DNA from: Hominimerdicola alba
GTDB lineage: Bacteria; Bacillota; Clostridia; Oscillospirales; Ruminococcaceae
Length of the DNA: 64,000 nt
Direction: 5' to 3'
Assembly (NCBI RefSeq): GCF_900112155.1
Contig: NZ_FOKQ01000011.1
Span: 20,469 to 84,468, forward strand
The translations under genes and the position numbers were made by a program. Below, piece after piece: positions 1 through 9,387 of this stretch (position 1 is the stretch's first letter; every line of letters starts with the position of its first letter). A model generated the notes under the pieces. The model saw nothing but the letters and a program-made list of their open reading frames with translations. It was not told the DNA's origin and did not search any database.

Positions 1-3000
1 AGGAGCTTTTTGCCCTTTACGTGAGCAGCTATCTTGGAAATATCAGAAACGTTGATCTTGCCGTCATTATTTACATCAGCACGTTTCTGAGCAGCTGCAT
101 CGAGTAACTTCTTACCCTTTACATGAGCAGCGACCTTTGTGATATCGGTAACGTTGATTACTCCGTCACCGTTAACATCGCCGAGCTTGAAGTCGTCAAT
201 GCCACCCTCATCTGCTATGATCAGTGTGATGCTTGCAACAGCAGTGCCGTTAGCATTCTTGACAGTGATAGTGGTAGTGCCCTTGCTCTTGAATGTTACC
301 TTGCCTGTATCGTCTATGGTAGCGACCTCAACTTCACTTGAAGACCAGGTAAGCGTATCGGCAGCTTCTGCACCGCTTGCGGTGGTCTGCTTGCAGCCGA
401 AGGAATAGTTTTTGCCTTTGTAAGCCAAAGTTATTTTGTCGCTGATAACCTTTCCGCCCGCGGAGAGTATCTCAAGCTTAGCAGCAACGCGATCATTATC
501 AACGAATTCTACCTTGCTGGAATTCTTATCTGCATATTCCTGTGCGGTCGAATTGCTTGTACCGTACAGCGTGATCTTACCTTTGTCTTTTCCGAATACA
601 AGATTGTTAGGCTTAGTGCCCAGTTGAACTGTGCCGTTATGACCAAAGTCAACGCTGGTTAGGCTGTGACAGTCATTGAATGCTTTGTCCTCGATTAGCT
701 TAAGATTTTCATTGAGTGTAACTTTCTCAAGGAAACCGTTTACGCAGGCATACGATTTGATGGTCTCAACAGTATCGGGAACGACGTATGTAGGATCTTG
801 TTTATAAATGGGACGGTTGTACAGAATAGTCATATCCTGGTTGTAAAGAATGCCGTCAACGCTCTTATATTCGAGATTGTTTTTATCAACATTGATACAC
901 TCCAGAGGAGTAAATCCTTTTTCTGCGATCTGCTCAAATTTAAATTTACGGAGATCTATGTTGAACATAGACATAGACATATGCAGATAGGATGTGGTTG
1001 CAGGCAGATTGATCGTCTGCATACAGAAGTTGTCTTCAAATGCCTTGCTTCCGATGGAAGTGACACTTTGTGGTATAGTATACTCGCCTTCGTTTGAGGA
1101 TGGTGTTTTGAGCGTATGCAGATAGTTGCAGTAATAGAATGCGCTGTCACCTATACTAGTAAGAGATTTCTCGGGTATAATAACTGTCTTGAGATATGTG
1201 TCCTTACTGAAGCAGCTAGCAGGTATCTCCTGAATGTTTGAATTGGAGAAGTCAGCAGTATCAAGTGCTACGTTCTCTGAGAAAGCAGCTTTACCCAGAA
1301 TCAACTTATCTCCGTTATCGGGAGTGTGGAAAATGATTTTGGTAAGAGCTGTCTTTGTGAATGCATTTGCATCTATCTTGGTAAGACTGTGTGGGAATAC
1401 TGTATCAGTTGTGTTGTCCTTAGAGGTGAATACAGCCAGTTTTTCGGCACCGCTGAATGCACTGCTGCCGATATTAGCAAGAGCAGAGCCTTCTTCCCAC
1501 AGGACTTTTGTCATTGCCTTACAGCCATAGAAAGCATCGTTCTTGATAGCACTTACGTTTTTGGGAATATAAGCATCCTCAAGGCTAGTGCAGTTCTTAA
1601 AGGTAGAAGCACTTATGGTGTTAATGTGTGAAAATGCGGTCGCAGTTTCACTTTCCTTGGTGTGAGGCATATGTTTAAGGGCTGTGCAGTCAGCAAAAGC
1701 AGAATCACGTACCTGCTCAATAGTATCGTTCATGGTTATTTCTTCCAGAGAAGTACACTTCTGGAAAGCGGAGACACCTATGGTGGATACATTGCCAAGG
1801 AACTCTATGTTCTTAAGAGAAGTACATCCGTAGAATGCGTTCTTGAATATATCGGTTACACCTGCCGGCATGAGGATGGTGTTGTTTGAATTTCCAACTT
1901 CGTTCGAACCTAACAGACCTGTGCATTTGCTGAATGCAGATTCGCCTAAAACTGAGAAATGAGAATTTTCCGCGAAGTTTATGTATTTGAAAGAAGGGCA
2001 GTCTTCGAAACAGCTTTTCTGAACACCTCCGAGGGATGCGGGGAACTGTATAGTATAAGGGATCTTTGTTGCGTTGCTGGGGGTGAGTGTTTCAAGCGAT
2101 GTACATCCCTTGAAAACACAACCCTTAGGATCGGTAGTTGTTGCGCTCTTTCCGAGTACTGTCAGATTACGTGATACCACTACATCTTTCAACTCTGTGC
2201 AGTCGCAGAAAGTGTTATCGTAGAGAGTGGTTACTTTATCGGGGATATTTATACTCTCCAGAGAATTGCATGAATTGAAAGCGCTTTCTCCGATACCCTC
2301 AACATAGGTGATATCGACCTGTGTTACACCTTCGCAATTACTAAAAGTACTGCCGGAGATTAATTTCCATGTTTGTGGCAGAACGATCTTGTTCTTAGTC
2401 TTGTTTAAATCGCTTCTGGGGTAAAGTGTCAGAACCCAGCAACCAGCAAAGGCGCTTTTACCAACGTTTGTCAGCTGATCGGAAACAACGACCTGCTTGA
2501 GATTCTTGCAGTTATAAAAAACTTGATCACCGAGAACGGTGTTTGCGTCCGGAAGTTCAATGCTTGTGAGCGAGGTACAGCCATCGAACGCGCCGCTTTG
2601 GATCTCAATACAGGAAGAACCCTCAGCATCGCCTTCAAATTTGAATCTTGTGAGTGATGTACAGTCGCAGAATGTTTCCTCAGGTATCCATTTAAAATCG
2701 CTTGGCCATGTAAAGTTTTGCAGGGAGGTACAGCCCTTGAATACCTTTGGTCCGCATTTTAGATCAAGAGTGCCGTTAGGAAGTCTGTTGTAGCTGAAGC
2801 CAACAACGTTTACCGCAGTCAGGCTGGTGCAGTTCATAAAAGCAGATGTGCCGATATTGTTCAGCATATCATCACTGTTGAATACGATGGATTCCAGGTT
2901 CTTACAGCCGGAAAAAGCACTGTCACCTATGCTCAGAAGATTTTCGGGGAAATTCAGGTTTCTGATAGCGATATCACCAGAAAAAGCATTATTGCCGATG

Positions 3001-3609
3001 GATGAGATGTTATCACTGAATTTGATGCTTATAAGCTCAGAAGCGCCTGAAAAAGCGGAAGCTTCTATCGTTACGATGTTGGAAAGATCGAGAGGAGCGT
3101 TCGGTGTACCCTGAAGATGATCGCAGCCTTTGAAAGCGCTATTGCCGATCGTATTTATTTTATCGCCGAACGAAACGATCTGGAGAGTTGTACAGCCTGA
3201 TGCAAAACTTGCACCAACGTCAGTTATAAGGCTGTCTTTGAAGTTAATGCGGGCAAGGTTCACATCGTTTTTAAGTACATTCGTGGGCGGTTTCAGAATA
3301 ACTTTCTTTCCGCTAAGAGAACCGCCTGCAAAGTCTATAACGTCATCTGTTATTCTGCTCATATCGATGTCCAGGGTCGATACACCGTTATTAACACCCA
3401 TGAATTCAAAAAGATCACTGGACGTGATTTCAATATCACCTGTCTTGGTCATCTTTAAAGTTACGTTTTCATCTTCGAGTTCGCGTTTGGTCTCAGCCGC
3501 AGAAGCCGTGATAGGTGTTGTCGCAGAAAAGCCGAAATTTGTGTTAGCAGGTACGCATGAAGCTACCATAAGCATTGCAGCTACGCCTGCTATGATCTTC
3601 TTTCTCATT
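1..3609 (-). CDS. Secreted BspA-type leucine-rich-repeat protein with Ig-like (Big_2) and C-terminal dockerin (3' end outside window)
   Basis: A single open frame runs leftward off the window edge, giving about 1,200 residues without the stop. Start ATG at 3609 follows an AGGAGG site. The N-terminus is a signal peptide (MRKKIIAGVAAMLMV, then a SASAAE-like cleavage region). Residues about 60-1000 are treponema/BspA-type LRRs (repeated AF..CTSL..I..P..V..IG). A Big_2-like Ig domain (ATIDDTGKVTFKSKGTTTITV) lies near nt 240-430. A type I dockerin covers about nt 1-190, with duplicated Ca-binding loops GDVNGDGVINVTD and ADVNNDGKINVSD. The dockerin would attach the protein to a cohesin scaffold, and the LRRs suggest adhesion or protein binding. 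No cohesin gene is in the window. Only the extreme C-terminus is missing. Confidence 0.93.
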
Positions 3610-3683
3610 TGTTTCTTCCTCCTTCAGGAATGTTCATAGTTTTATATTGCTGCCCGAAAATTCGGGTATAAATGTACAAAATA

Positions 3684-3712
3684 ATTATAACACATTTTTT
3701 ACATTTATGCAA
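3684..3712 (-). promoter_or_regulatory. SigA-type promoter of the LRR-dockerin gene
   Basis: On the minus strand, TTGCAT (3712-3707) and TATAAT (3689-3684) are separated by 17 nt. A small perfect palindrome CCCGAAAATTCGGG (3653-3666) lies in the predicted 5' UTR. Confidence 0.7.
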
Positions 3713-3810
3713 TAGGCTGTATCGATTTTTTTTACTTTCGGTATTTTACACTGTTCGTGTGATATACAGACACTGCAATGCATATGATATACCAAAAAGG
3801 AGGCGTATAT

Positions 3811-4083
3811 ATGACAGAAATACAGGGCAGACACAATGCAATTCTTGAAGACCGCAGCAAACTTATGCTGACGGGGGTGAACGATGTCGAGCGCTTTGAT
3901 GAGAATACGGTGGTATTATACACTCAGCTGGGTGAGCTTACCGTAAAGGGAGAAAAGCTACATATCAGCGAACTAAGCGTTGAAAACGGCGAACTCAATA
4001 TCGACGGTGAGATATCTGCTATGGTCTATGGTCAGCGGGATGCTGTCAGCAGACTGGGCTTTTTCGGCAAGCTGCTGAGATGA
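3811..4083 (+). CDS. yabP: Sporulation protein YabP
   Basis: 90 residues, close to the usual YabP/YqfC-family length. The N-terminal pattern (MTEIQGRHNAILEDRSKLML, then TGVNDVERFDE) and the beta-rich body are typical of YabP. In endospore formers it is needed for sporulation, with YabQ. ATG 3811 is chosen because an AAGGAGG site sits about 8 nt upstream; an upstream in-frame ATG at 3778 has no ribosome site. The stop overlaps the yabQ start by 4 nt (ATGA), so the two are translationally coupled. Its presence implies at least a relic of the sporulation programme, although Ruminococcus is usually described as non-sporing. Confidence 0.85.
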   Translation: MTEIQGRHNAILEDRSKLMLTGVNDVERFDENTVVLYTQLGELTVKGEKLHISELSVENGELNIDGEISAMVYGQRDAVSRLGFFGKLLR

Positions 4084-4373
4084 CCTTGTTTGAAGCTGCT
4101 GCACAGCTGGGCGGGCTGCCCTCGGGTGTGATACTCGGGCTGATGTGGGGGATATTGTCAATCCCGCGATTGCGGTGCCCGCGCTGGGTCTGTTTTGTGG
4201 GTGATATGCTCGCTGTGATGATGTTCTCATTCTGCCTTTTCATGCTTGGCGTTGGTATCGAGGGACACCTGCGCTATCCGACAGTTCTGGGTACAGCGGT
4301 GGGATTTTCGGCGGTGCGTGGGATATGGCATATCCTGCAAAAAGAGTTCGCTCATTCAGATAATAAAGGATAA
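4080..4373 (+). CDS. yabQ: YabQ-like spore cortex membrane protein
   Basis: 97 residues, mostly hydrophobic, with about three membrane segments (residues 15-30, 38-58, 65-85). ATG 4080 overlaps the yabP stop. Position directly after yabP and the size and topology match YabQ, a membrane protein required for spore cortex formation. Sequence conservation in this family is low, so the call rests mainly on gene order. The div genes that often follow in Bacillus are absent; the next gene is convergent. Confidence 0.7.
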   Translation: MTLFEAAAQLGGLPSGVILGLMWGILSIPRLRCPRWVCFVGDMLAVMMFSFCLFMLGVGIEGHLRYPTVLGTAVGFSAVRGIWHILQKEFAHSDNKG

Positions 4374-4378
4374 AAAAT

Positions 4379-4405
4379 CGCCTGCGGCATTGTTTGCCAC
4401 AGGCG
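4379..4405. terminator. Bidirectional intrinsic terminator between yabQ and yhcC
   Basis: Hairpin CGCCTG-C-GGCA / TGCC-A-CAGGCG with an A-run on the left (U-run for the leftward gene) and a T-rich right flank. It lies between converging genes. Confidence 0.7.
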
Positions 4406-4413
4406 GTCTGTTG

Positions 4414-5349
4414 TTATAGCTTGTCACCTTGAAATGCGTTTCTGCGGGACATTTCCATGTCTATGCCGTTGAGTACGCGGCGTTTGTCGCGGCTCCACAG
4501 CGGTGCTATGAGCTCATTCCTGTCGCCGTCACCTGTCAGCCTTTCTATGACTATCTTCGGCGGCAGAAGTTCCAGCTGGTCGCAGATAATACTGATATAC
4601 TCGTCTCTTTCGAGAGTTCGGAACTCTCCGCGAGCATACATATCAGCAAGCGCCGTGCCTTTCAGCACATGGAGCAGATGAAGTTTTACCGCGTGTATAT
4701 CCAGCTGTCCGACAGTTCGTGCCGATTCTCTCATCATTTCGGCTGTTTCGCTGGGAAGACCATCTATAAGATGTATACACACATTGACGTTCTCTGCTCT
4801 CAGAAGCTCATAAGCGCGGAGCAGGTCTGCGTAGGTATGACAACGGTTCATCGCGAGGGCTGTGCTGTCGTATATCGTCTGCAATCCAAGCTCGACTGTG
4901 AGGTATGTGTCCTTTGCCAGTTCGCCCAGCATCTTCGCTTTTTCGATGTCGATACAGTCTGCGCGTGTAGCGATACTCAGCCCGACGGCATTTTCGAGTT
5001 CAAGGGCAGCCCCGAACATCTCCCGAAGCAAACCCACATCGGCATAAGTGTTGCTTCCTGCCTGAAAATATGGGATACACAGCGCATCCGCCCACTTTTT
5101 CTCCATAACGCCGCGGACTTGGGCATACTGTTCCTCAACAGATCTCCGCGGGTCGCCGGCGAAATTACCGCTCATCTTCGCCGAACAGAAAGCGCATCCG
5201 CCTACGCCCTTTGTACCGTCGCGGTTGGGACAACCAAGGTCGATATTCAGCGGGACTTTGTATACCTTTTTGCCAAAGCGCTTTTTTAGGTAATAGCTGT
5301 AGCTGTGGTAGCGCTTGTTGTCGTCAGAATACTCAAAACCGTTCATCAT
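4414..5349 (-). CDS. YhcC/TIGR01212-family radical SAM protein
   Basis: 311 residues. The cluster-binding cysteines C40, C52 and C55 sit in CPNRDGTKGVGGCAFC, the spaced motif of the YhcC family. The rest follows the radical SAM TIM-barrel pattern (TVELGLQTIYD; HLIDGLPSET). The biochemical role of this family is not firmly established. ATG 5349 overlaps the stop of the upstream gene (5346) by 4 nt, so it is the third gene of a leftward operon with the MBOAT homologue. Whether it acts in the same pathway is unknown. Confidence 0.9.
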   Translation of the reverse strand: MMNGFEYSDDNKRYHSYSYYLKKRFGKKVYKVPLNIDLGCPNRDGTKGVGGCAFCSAKMSGNFAGDPRRSVEEQYAQVRGVMEKKWADALCIPYFQAGSNTYADVGLLREMFGAALELENAVGLSIATRADCIDIEKAKMLGELAKDTYLTVELGLQTIYDSTALAMNRCHTYADLLRAYELLRAENVNVCIHLIDGLPSETAEMMRESARTVGQLDIHAVKLHLLHVLKGTALADMYARGEFRTLERDEYISIICDQLELLPPKIVIERLTGDGDRNELIAPLWSRDKRRVLNGIDMEMSRRNAFQGDKL

Positions 5350-6152
5350 TCTTCGGGTATATCAGGGGGCGGCTCGGTGTCCGAGGGTGAGGTATCGGGC
5401 TTGGAATCGGGCTCGTCGGTGACAGGTGGTTCGGTATCGGATGGCTCGGTGCTGTCCTCGGTATCCTGTGTTGATTCGGTATTATGAGAGATAACGGTGG
5501 TTGTGGTAGTCACGAAGGGTGCTTCGTTGTTGGTGGTTGTCATTTCCTCGTCATCATCGGGCATGGTGTATGTCTTGTAGGTCGAGGCAGGTCTTGATAC
5601 CGCCGTTGTTCCGCCGCCCGGGGCAGTTTCGTCGCTGTCAGCTTCGGTGACAGTGTTGCCGTCCTTGTCGGTCATGACCGCTTTTGTGGTCACGGCATTC
5701 TCGTCACGCTCATCGTTGTCAAAGGGATTGTATTCCTCACCGTCCTGCTGACGGTCGGTGCGGGTATTGTAGTTGCCACTTCCTCTTTCGCTGATGGTGT
5801 TGCCTATGCCGTACAGAAAAGATATATGCTCCTCTGCTGACTGCATCTGCTCGGGAATCGGCAGCTCACGGAGATACCTTTTTTCGATGCCCTGTTCAAA
5901 TTCGCCGCTGAGAAAACTCTCTCTTGTAAGGGTGAGCTCTTCGTCATTCCGTATCTTTCCGCCATTTACCGCGAGGAATGATACCGATATGAATATCACC
6001 AGCACCGAAAGCACCAGCAAGTTCAGATTATCGTAATGTCCCACGCCTGTTTCAAGTGCCAGAAACCGCACCGCACGGTCGTTTTCTTCGCACTCGTCGG
6101 GAAGGTCTATTTTGGCAGCTTCCGCTTTCAGTTTACTGAATTGGTCTTCCAT
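5346..6152 (-). CDS. Single-pass membrane protein resembling a truncated DHHW/AlgX-type MBOAT partner
   Basis: 268 residues. A cytoplasmic N-terminus (about 42 aa) is followed by one membrane segment (LVLSVLVIFISVSFLAV). The juxtamembrane part (NDEELTLTRESFLSGEFEQG, ... RELPIPEQ, ... FLYGIGN) looks like the start of DHHW proteins that partner MBOAT acyltransferases. The expected catalytic SGNH-like domain is absent. Instead, residues about 115-268 are a low-complexity Thr/Ser/Pro/Asp/Glu tail (TTTTTVISHNTESTQDTEDS). ATG 6152 follows GGAGGACAAG. It is second in the operon after the MBOAT homologue, 14 nt downstream. Truncation is inferred from comparison with the remembered family pattern, not from an alignment. 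Confidence 0.7.
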   Translation of the reverse strand: MEDQFSKLKAEAAKIDLPDECEENDRAVRFLALETGVGHYDNLNLLVLSVLVIFISVSFLAVNGGKIRNDEELTLTRESFLSGEFEQGIEKRYLRELPIPEQMQSAEEHISFLYGIGNTISERGSGNYNTRTDRQQDGEEYNPFDNDERDENAVTTKAVMTDKDGNTVTEADSDETAPGGGTTAVSRPASTYKTYTMPDDDEEMTTTNNEAPFVTTTTTVISHNTESTQDTEDSTEPSDTEPPVTDEPDSKPDTSPSDTEPPPDIPEE

Positions 6153-6166
6153 CTTGTCCTCCGTTC

Positions 6167-7546
6167 TTATACCACTGCCGCATTCGCAGCGAGGGTTATA
6201 ACGCTTATCACCAGCACTGCCGCTGTTGCTATGGTCTTGCAGATACGCACCGTGCCGTAAGCCTTCCTGCTTTTAGCTGAAAGCTTATCCGCCGAGCCTG
6301 TTATCAGTTTGCGGACAGGAGTGCATACCACACAGAAAGCAATCAGTATCAGCACGCAGTTATTTAGGACTGCGTCCCTGACAGCTACACTGAGGGTGTA
6401 CTGTACGCCTGAGCCCATCAGACCCATCACCCATTTGTGGTAGCCGAAAAATCCCTTGAATTCAAGCGCACCGAATATCAGAAGGCTTGCCAGGACAAGG
6501 TATACATATTCGAAGAATACGGGCAGCTTCGCCATTATATTTTTCAGGAAAAGCTGTTCCAGCGCCACCAGCAGACCTGCCGCAAGCCCCACAGCAAGGC
6601 TTATGGGCTTGACTGAGTACCAAAGTCCCATGATACCGCCGCATATCACTGCACAGACAGCTGTGCGCACTTTCGACTTGCTGCTCGGTATGCCCAGCAG
6701 GTCGCTGAAAAAGGCTATAACTGTGGAGTTGTAGCTCTTCACTAGACCTGTGAAAAGTTCGTCGGGCTCGATATCGCGGTAGTTTATCGGAAGCACGAAT
6801 CCGCCCATCAGGCTGAATCCGCGGCTCATATCGCAAAGACCGGTAAATATAAAATAGTACTGTGCAAAGAATGCCAGCATACCCAGCCAGCAGCCCAGAG
6901 TAGTTATCTCGCTTCCGTTGAGACCGGCGGTACGTATCTTGCGGAAGACCTCAGCCAGCAGTACTACCTTGCCAAGACCACAGCACATTTTGTTCAGGCC
7001 CGCGTTCAGCTTTTCAGTGGTGACTTCGCGCTTGCGTATCTGACCTTCCATATCGCCGTAATGTACCATAGGACCTGCGCACATCAGATGGAAGGATACC
7101 ATGTAAGTCATTATGCAGAACACATTCTTTTCGGCTCGTATCTTGCCGCGGCAGACGTCCGAAACGTAGGAAAATCCCCTGAGCGAATAGTATCCCATGC
7201 CTATGGGCAGCATAATGTCTTCAAGGGCAAGGGCTGTATCCGCAAACAGGTAGTTGTGCCCGAATATAAGCATCAACGCCGCATTCATAACGCCGTCAGC
7301 CGCAGTGAGGAGCAACGCTCCCGTGCGATTCTTTTCGCGTATGCTTCCGACACATAGTCCCAGTGCCCAGTCAACCACCAGGGACAGGAATATCAGACAT
7401 ACTACAAAAGGTCTGCCCCAGCTGAAAAACAGCAGCGAGGTGATTATCAGTATCAGGTTTTTATATTCCGAACTCCTGTCCAGCATTGAAAGCACCGCTG
7501 AAACGGGGAAAAGTCCGAACAGGAAGATAAGGTCTGTGTAAGTCAA
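6167..7546 (-). CDS. MBOAT-family (AlgI/DltB-like) membrane protein lacking the catalytic histidines
   Basis: 459 residues with about 10-12 membrane segments. The family pattern is clear: N-terminal LFFSWGRPFVV, GYYSLRGFSYVSDV, and FHLMCAGPMVHYGDM (the AGP motif). At the position of the invariant GLWHG the sequence reads GLWYS, and at the RWH motif before the active-site loop it reads KSY. Both histidines expected in active MBOATs are therefore tyrosine here. The codons are clearly TAC in both places. Start TTG 7546 is chosen for its AAGGAGA site 8-10 nt upstream. It is first gene of a three-gene operon. It may be a pseudo-acyltransferase or have another membrane role. Confidence 0.88.
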   Translation of the reverse strand: MTYTDLIFLFGLFPVSAVLSMLDRSSEYKNLILIITSLLFFSWGRPFVVCLIFLSLVVDWALGLCVGSIREKNRTGALLLTAADGVMNAALMLIFGHNYLFADTALALEDIMLPIGMGYYSLRGFSYVSDVCRGKIRAEKNVFCIMTYMVSFHLMCAGPMVHYGDMEGQIRKREVTTEKLNAGLNKMCCGLGKVVLLAEVFRKIRTAGLNGSEITTLGCWLGMLAFFAQYYFIFTGLCDMSRGFSLMGGFVLPINYRDIEPDELFTGLVKSYNSTVIAFFSDLLGIPSSKSKVRTAVCAVICGGIMGLWYSVKPISLAVGLAAGLLVALEQLFLKNIMAKLPVFFEYVYLVLASLLIFGALEFKGFFGYHKWVMGLMGSGVQYTLSVAVRDAVLNNCVLILIAFCVVCTPVRKLITGSADKLSAKSRKAYGTVRICKTIATAAVLVISVITLAANAAVV

Positions 7547-7991
7547 GATGAATTCTCCTTATATAGCAAGTTCAGTTTGGCTGAACCTATGATTTTTAAT
7601 ATTAATCTGCACTGAAGTAACTTTGAACGTAAAAAGAGCTGTTTGCAGATTTTACCGATATTTCGCGGTTTTTTGACGTTTTAATTAATGAAATTGAAGC
7701 TCTGTTATAATATTTTAGCACACTTCACAAAATTAAGCAAGCGAATTTATAAAGAAAATCTAAATTTTTCAACTTTTAACCAAAACATATTGCAAATTAT
7801 AATAATTGTGTTATAATAATAGCGTAGAGAAGAGTGATAGTGCGCCTATCAATACACGGCGCGGGGATATTCGGCAAAGGGTTTTCAGCCCTTTACAGCG
7901 TGGCGTGCGCTGGTTTTCCGCGGTTCGTTTATTGACAGCTTTCATGGCAATAAAGCTGTCAAGGTGCATGATACGGAAGGGAGTGGCATCA
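7547..7991. other. Intergenic region between divergent genes, with structured leader
   Basis: AT-rich to 7800. It holds the promoter at 7790-7817 and a 165-nt leader for the rightward gene. The leader contains a perfect 11-bp inverted repeat, TTGACAGCTTT (7932-7942) / AAAGCTGTCAA (7952-7962), 9-nt loop, just before the ribosome site. No coding signal was seen. Confidence 0.5.
7790..7817 (+). promoter_or_regulatory. Promoter of the SDR epimerase gene
   Basis: TTGCAA (7790-7795), 16-nt spacer, TATAAT (7812-7817). Confidence 0.6.
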
Positions 7992-8927
7992 ATGTCTACT
8001 ATACTAATTACTGGTGCCAGCGGCATGATCGGTCAGTACCTGACCTCCAGCCTGCTGCATAAAAAACACCGTGTATTCGCGGTAGATTCAAAAACGAATG
8101 ACTTCATCGGCAAGGACAGCAATTATAGTTTTACTCAGTGTGATATCAATGATAAAAGAGCTATCTGCAATATCATGGAATCCAATCATATCGACGCAGT
8201 AGTGCATCTTGCAAATTCCGTGGATAATGATATAGACTCCCTGGTGACAGATGCCGAGATAAAGAAGAGCAAAGTTACCGATAAATATATCTATTCTGCG
8301 GCTGATAAGTGTGGTGTGGGATGCTTCATACTCCTCAGCACCACAGAGGTATATGGCTTGCAGAAGGGCAGAGAGCCTATCAGAGAGACCATTGCTGAAA
8401 AAGCCATAACCAATTATTCGGTTATGAAGCTCACCAGCGAAAAGCTTATGGAAAAGGCTTTCAAAAAGAGCTCGACCATCCCCGTTGTAGCAAGGGTAGC
8501 GCCCATTTATGATGCCGAGCATACCGATAATCTTCATTCCCACGTTTTCGATCACAAGGAGAATGTAGGCTACGTTTTCGGTGAAGGTGACTACGGTTTT
8601 ACTTTCTGCTGTGTGTTCAATCTTATCGATTTTATAAACGGTATCATATCCGTGCCTCAGGGCAAATACAGTGGCGTATATAATGTATGCGATTCAAGGC
8701 AACTGAACGCCAACGAGATAATCCAGTACGAAAAGGATCGTCACCGCATAGGTGCCGTTATCCGCCGTTCACCCGGCAGTGAAAAGGCAATGCTTTTCAA
8801 CAAGGGCAAGATGAGGACTGATTATCGTTATTTTGATCCCACTATTACCTTCAACAACTGGCTGTTCGATAATACCCGTGCAAAGCGTATCGCTCCCATG
8901 AGGTGGAACCTGAGCAATACCAAATAA
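7992..8927 (+). CDS. NAD(P)-dependent epimerase/dehydratase (extended SDR)
   Basis: 311 residues. The N-terminal Rossmann motif TGASGMIGQYL (GxxGxxG), the serine region LLSTTEVYG and the YSVMK motif (YxxxK) mark an extended short-chain dehydrogenase, a family that mostly acts on nucleotide sugars. ATG 7992 follows GGAAGGGAG; the frame stays open upstream to 7806, but that part is leader sequence with no ribosome site or family similarity. The gene stands alone with its own promoter and terminator. Substrate cannot be told from sequence. Confidence 0.85.
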   Translation: MSTILITGASGMIGQYLTSSLLHKKHRVFAVDSKTNDFIGKDSNYSFTQCDINDKRAICNIMESNHIDAVVHLANSVDNDIDSLVTDAEIKKSKVTDKYIYSAADKCGVGCFILLSTTEVYGLQKGREPIRETIAEKAITNYSVMKLTSEKLMEKAFKKSSTIPVVARVAPIYDAEHTDNLHSHVFDHKENVGYVFGEGDYGFTFCCVFNLIDFINGIISVPQGKYSGVYNVCDSRQLNANEIIQYEKDRHRIGAVIRRSPGSEKAMLFNKGKMRTDYRYFDPTITFNNWLFDNTRAKRIAPMRWNLSNTK

Positions 8928-8942
8928 TAGTGTAATCCAAAG

Positions 8943-8969
8943 CACTCCCGTTTTTCGGGAGTGTTTTTT
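8943..8969 (+). terminator. Intrinsic terminator after the SDR gene
   Basis: CACTCCCG / CGGGAGTG with a TTTTT loop, followed by six T. Confidence 0.9.
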
Positions 8970-9387
8970 GATGTAATGACCACAATATACAATTATAGTA
9001 CACCATTTTGATAAACAGGTGAAAAATTGGCGGAAATATTTATTATATACATATCTTGTAAGGCTGGTAAGTCCCCGGGAAGAATAGTGTATATCCGTGA
9101 AAAACCGTCTGATGAAATATGAAGACGCAGGATGAATTGTTATCGGCAGGCATACTTATCATTGTCAAGTATATGTATTTCGGGTGAAAATGAGCGAAAA
9201 TGCTTCATTTTTGTAGAATGTGCATAGAAGTTGAGCGGAAACATTGTGAAAAATTTTATTACTTAAAATGCTCGGAAACTATGGTAATTTTGGCGGAAAT
9301 CTGTTATAATATATTTACGACCGTAAATTGGCAGTATCCTGCTGCGCAATAAAACGGAATTTCAAAATTTTTGGAGGTAGATAACCT
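8970..9387 (+). promoter_or_regulatory. Long upstream region of ppdK with repeated boxes and possible leader structure
   Basis: A TATAAT at 9305-9310 lies about 78 nt before ppdK. The exact 10-mer TGGCGGAAAT occurs twice (9027-9036 and 9291-9300), each followed after 3-4 nt by a TATTAT/TATAAT element, so two promoters with a shared upstream box are possible. Between them, 9085-9130 can form a nested hairpin (ATCC...GGAT enclosing CGTCT...AGACG), and 9150-9175 another (CATACTT / AAGTATATG). I do not recognise a known riboswitch. Confidence 0.4.

Noticed and set aside
4429-5289. A 286-residue plus-strand frame over yhcC
   Set aside because: The opposite strand carries the complete radical SAM protein with its cluster cysteines.
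7806-7991. N-terminal extension of the SDR protein
   Set aside because: The stretch is a GC-rich leader with no ribosome site; homology starts at ATG 7992, which has GGAAGGGAG upstream.
9058-9180. Known riboswitch or hammerhead ribozyme (CTGATGA motif) upstream of ppdK
   Set aside because: The required GAAA and cleavage-site context of a hammerhead are missing, and no known aptamer core could be matched.
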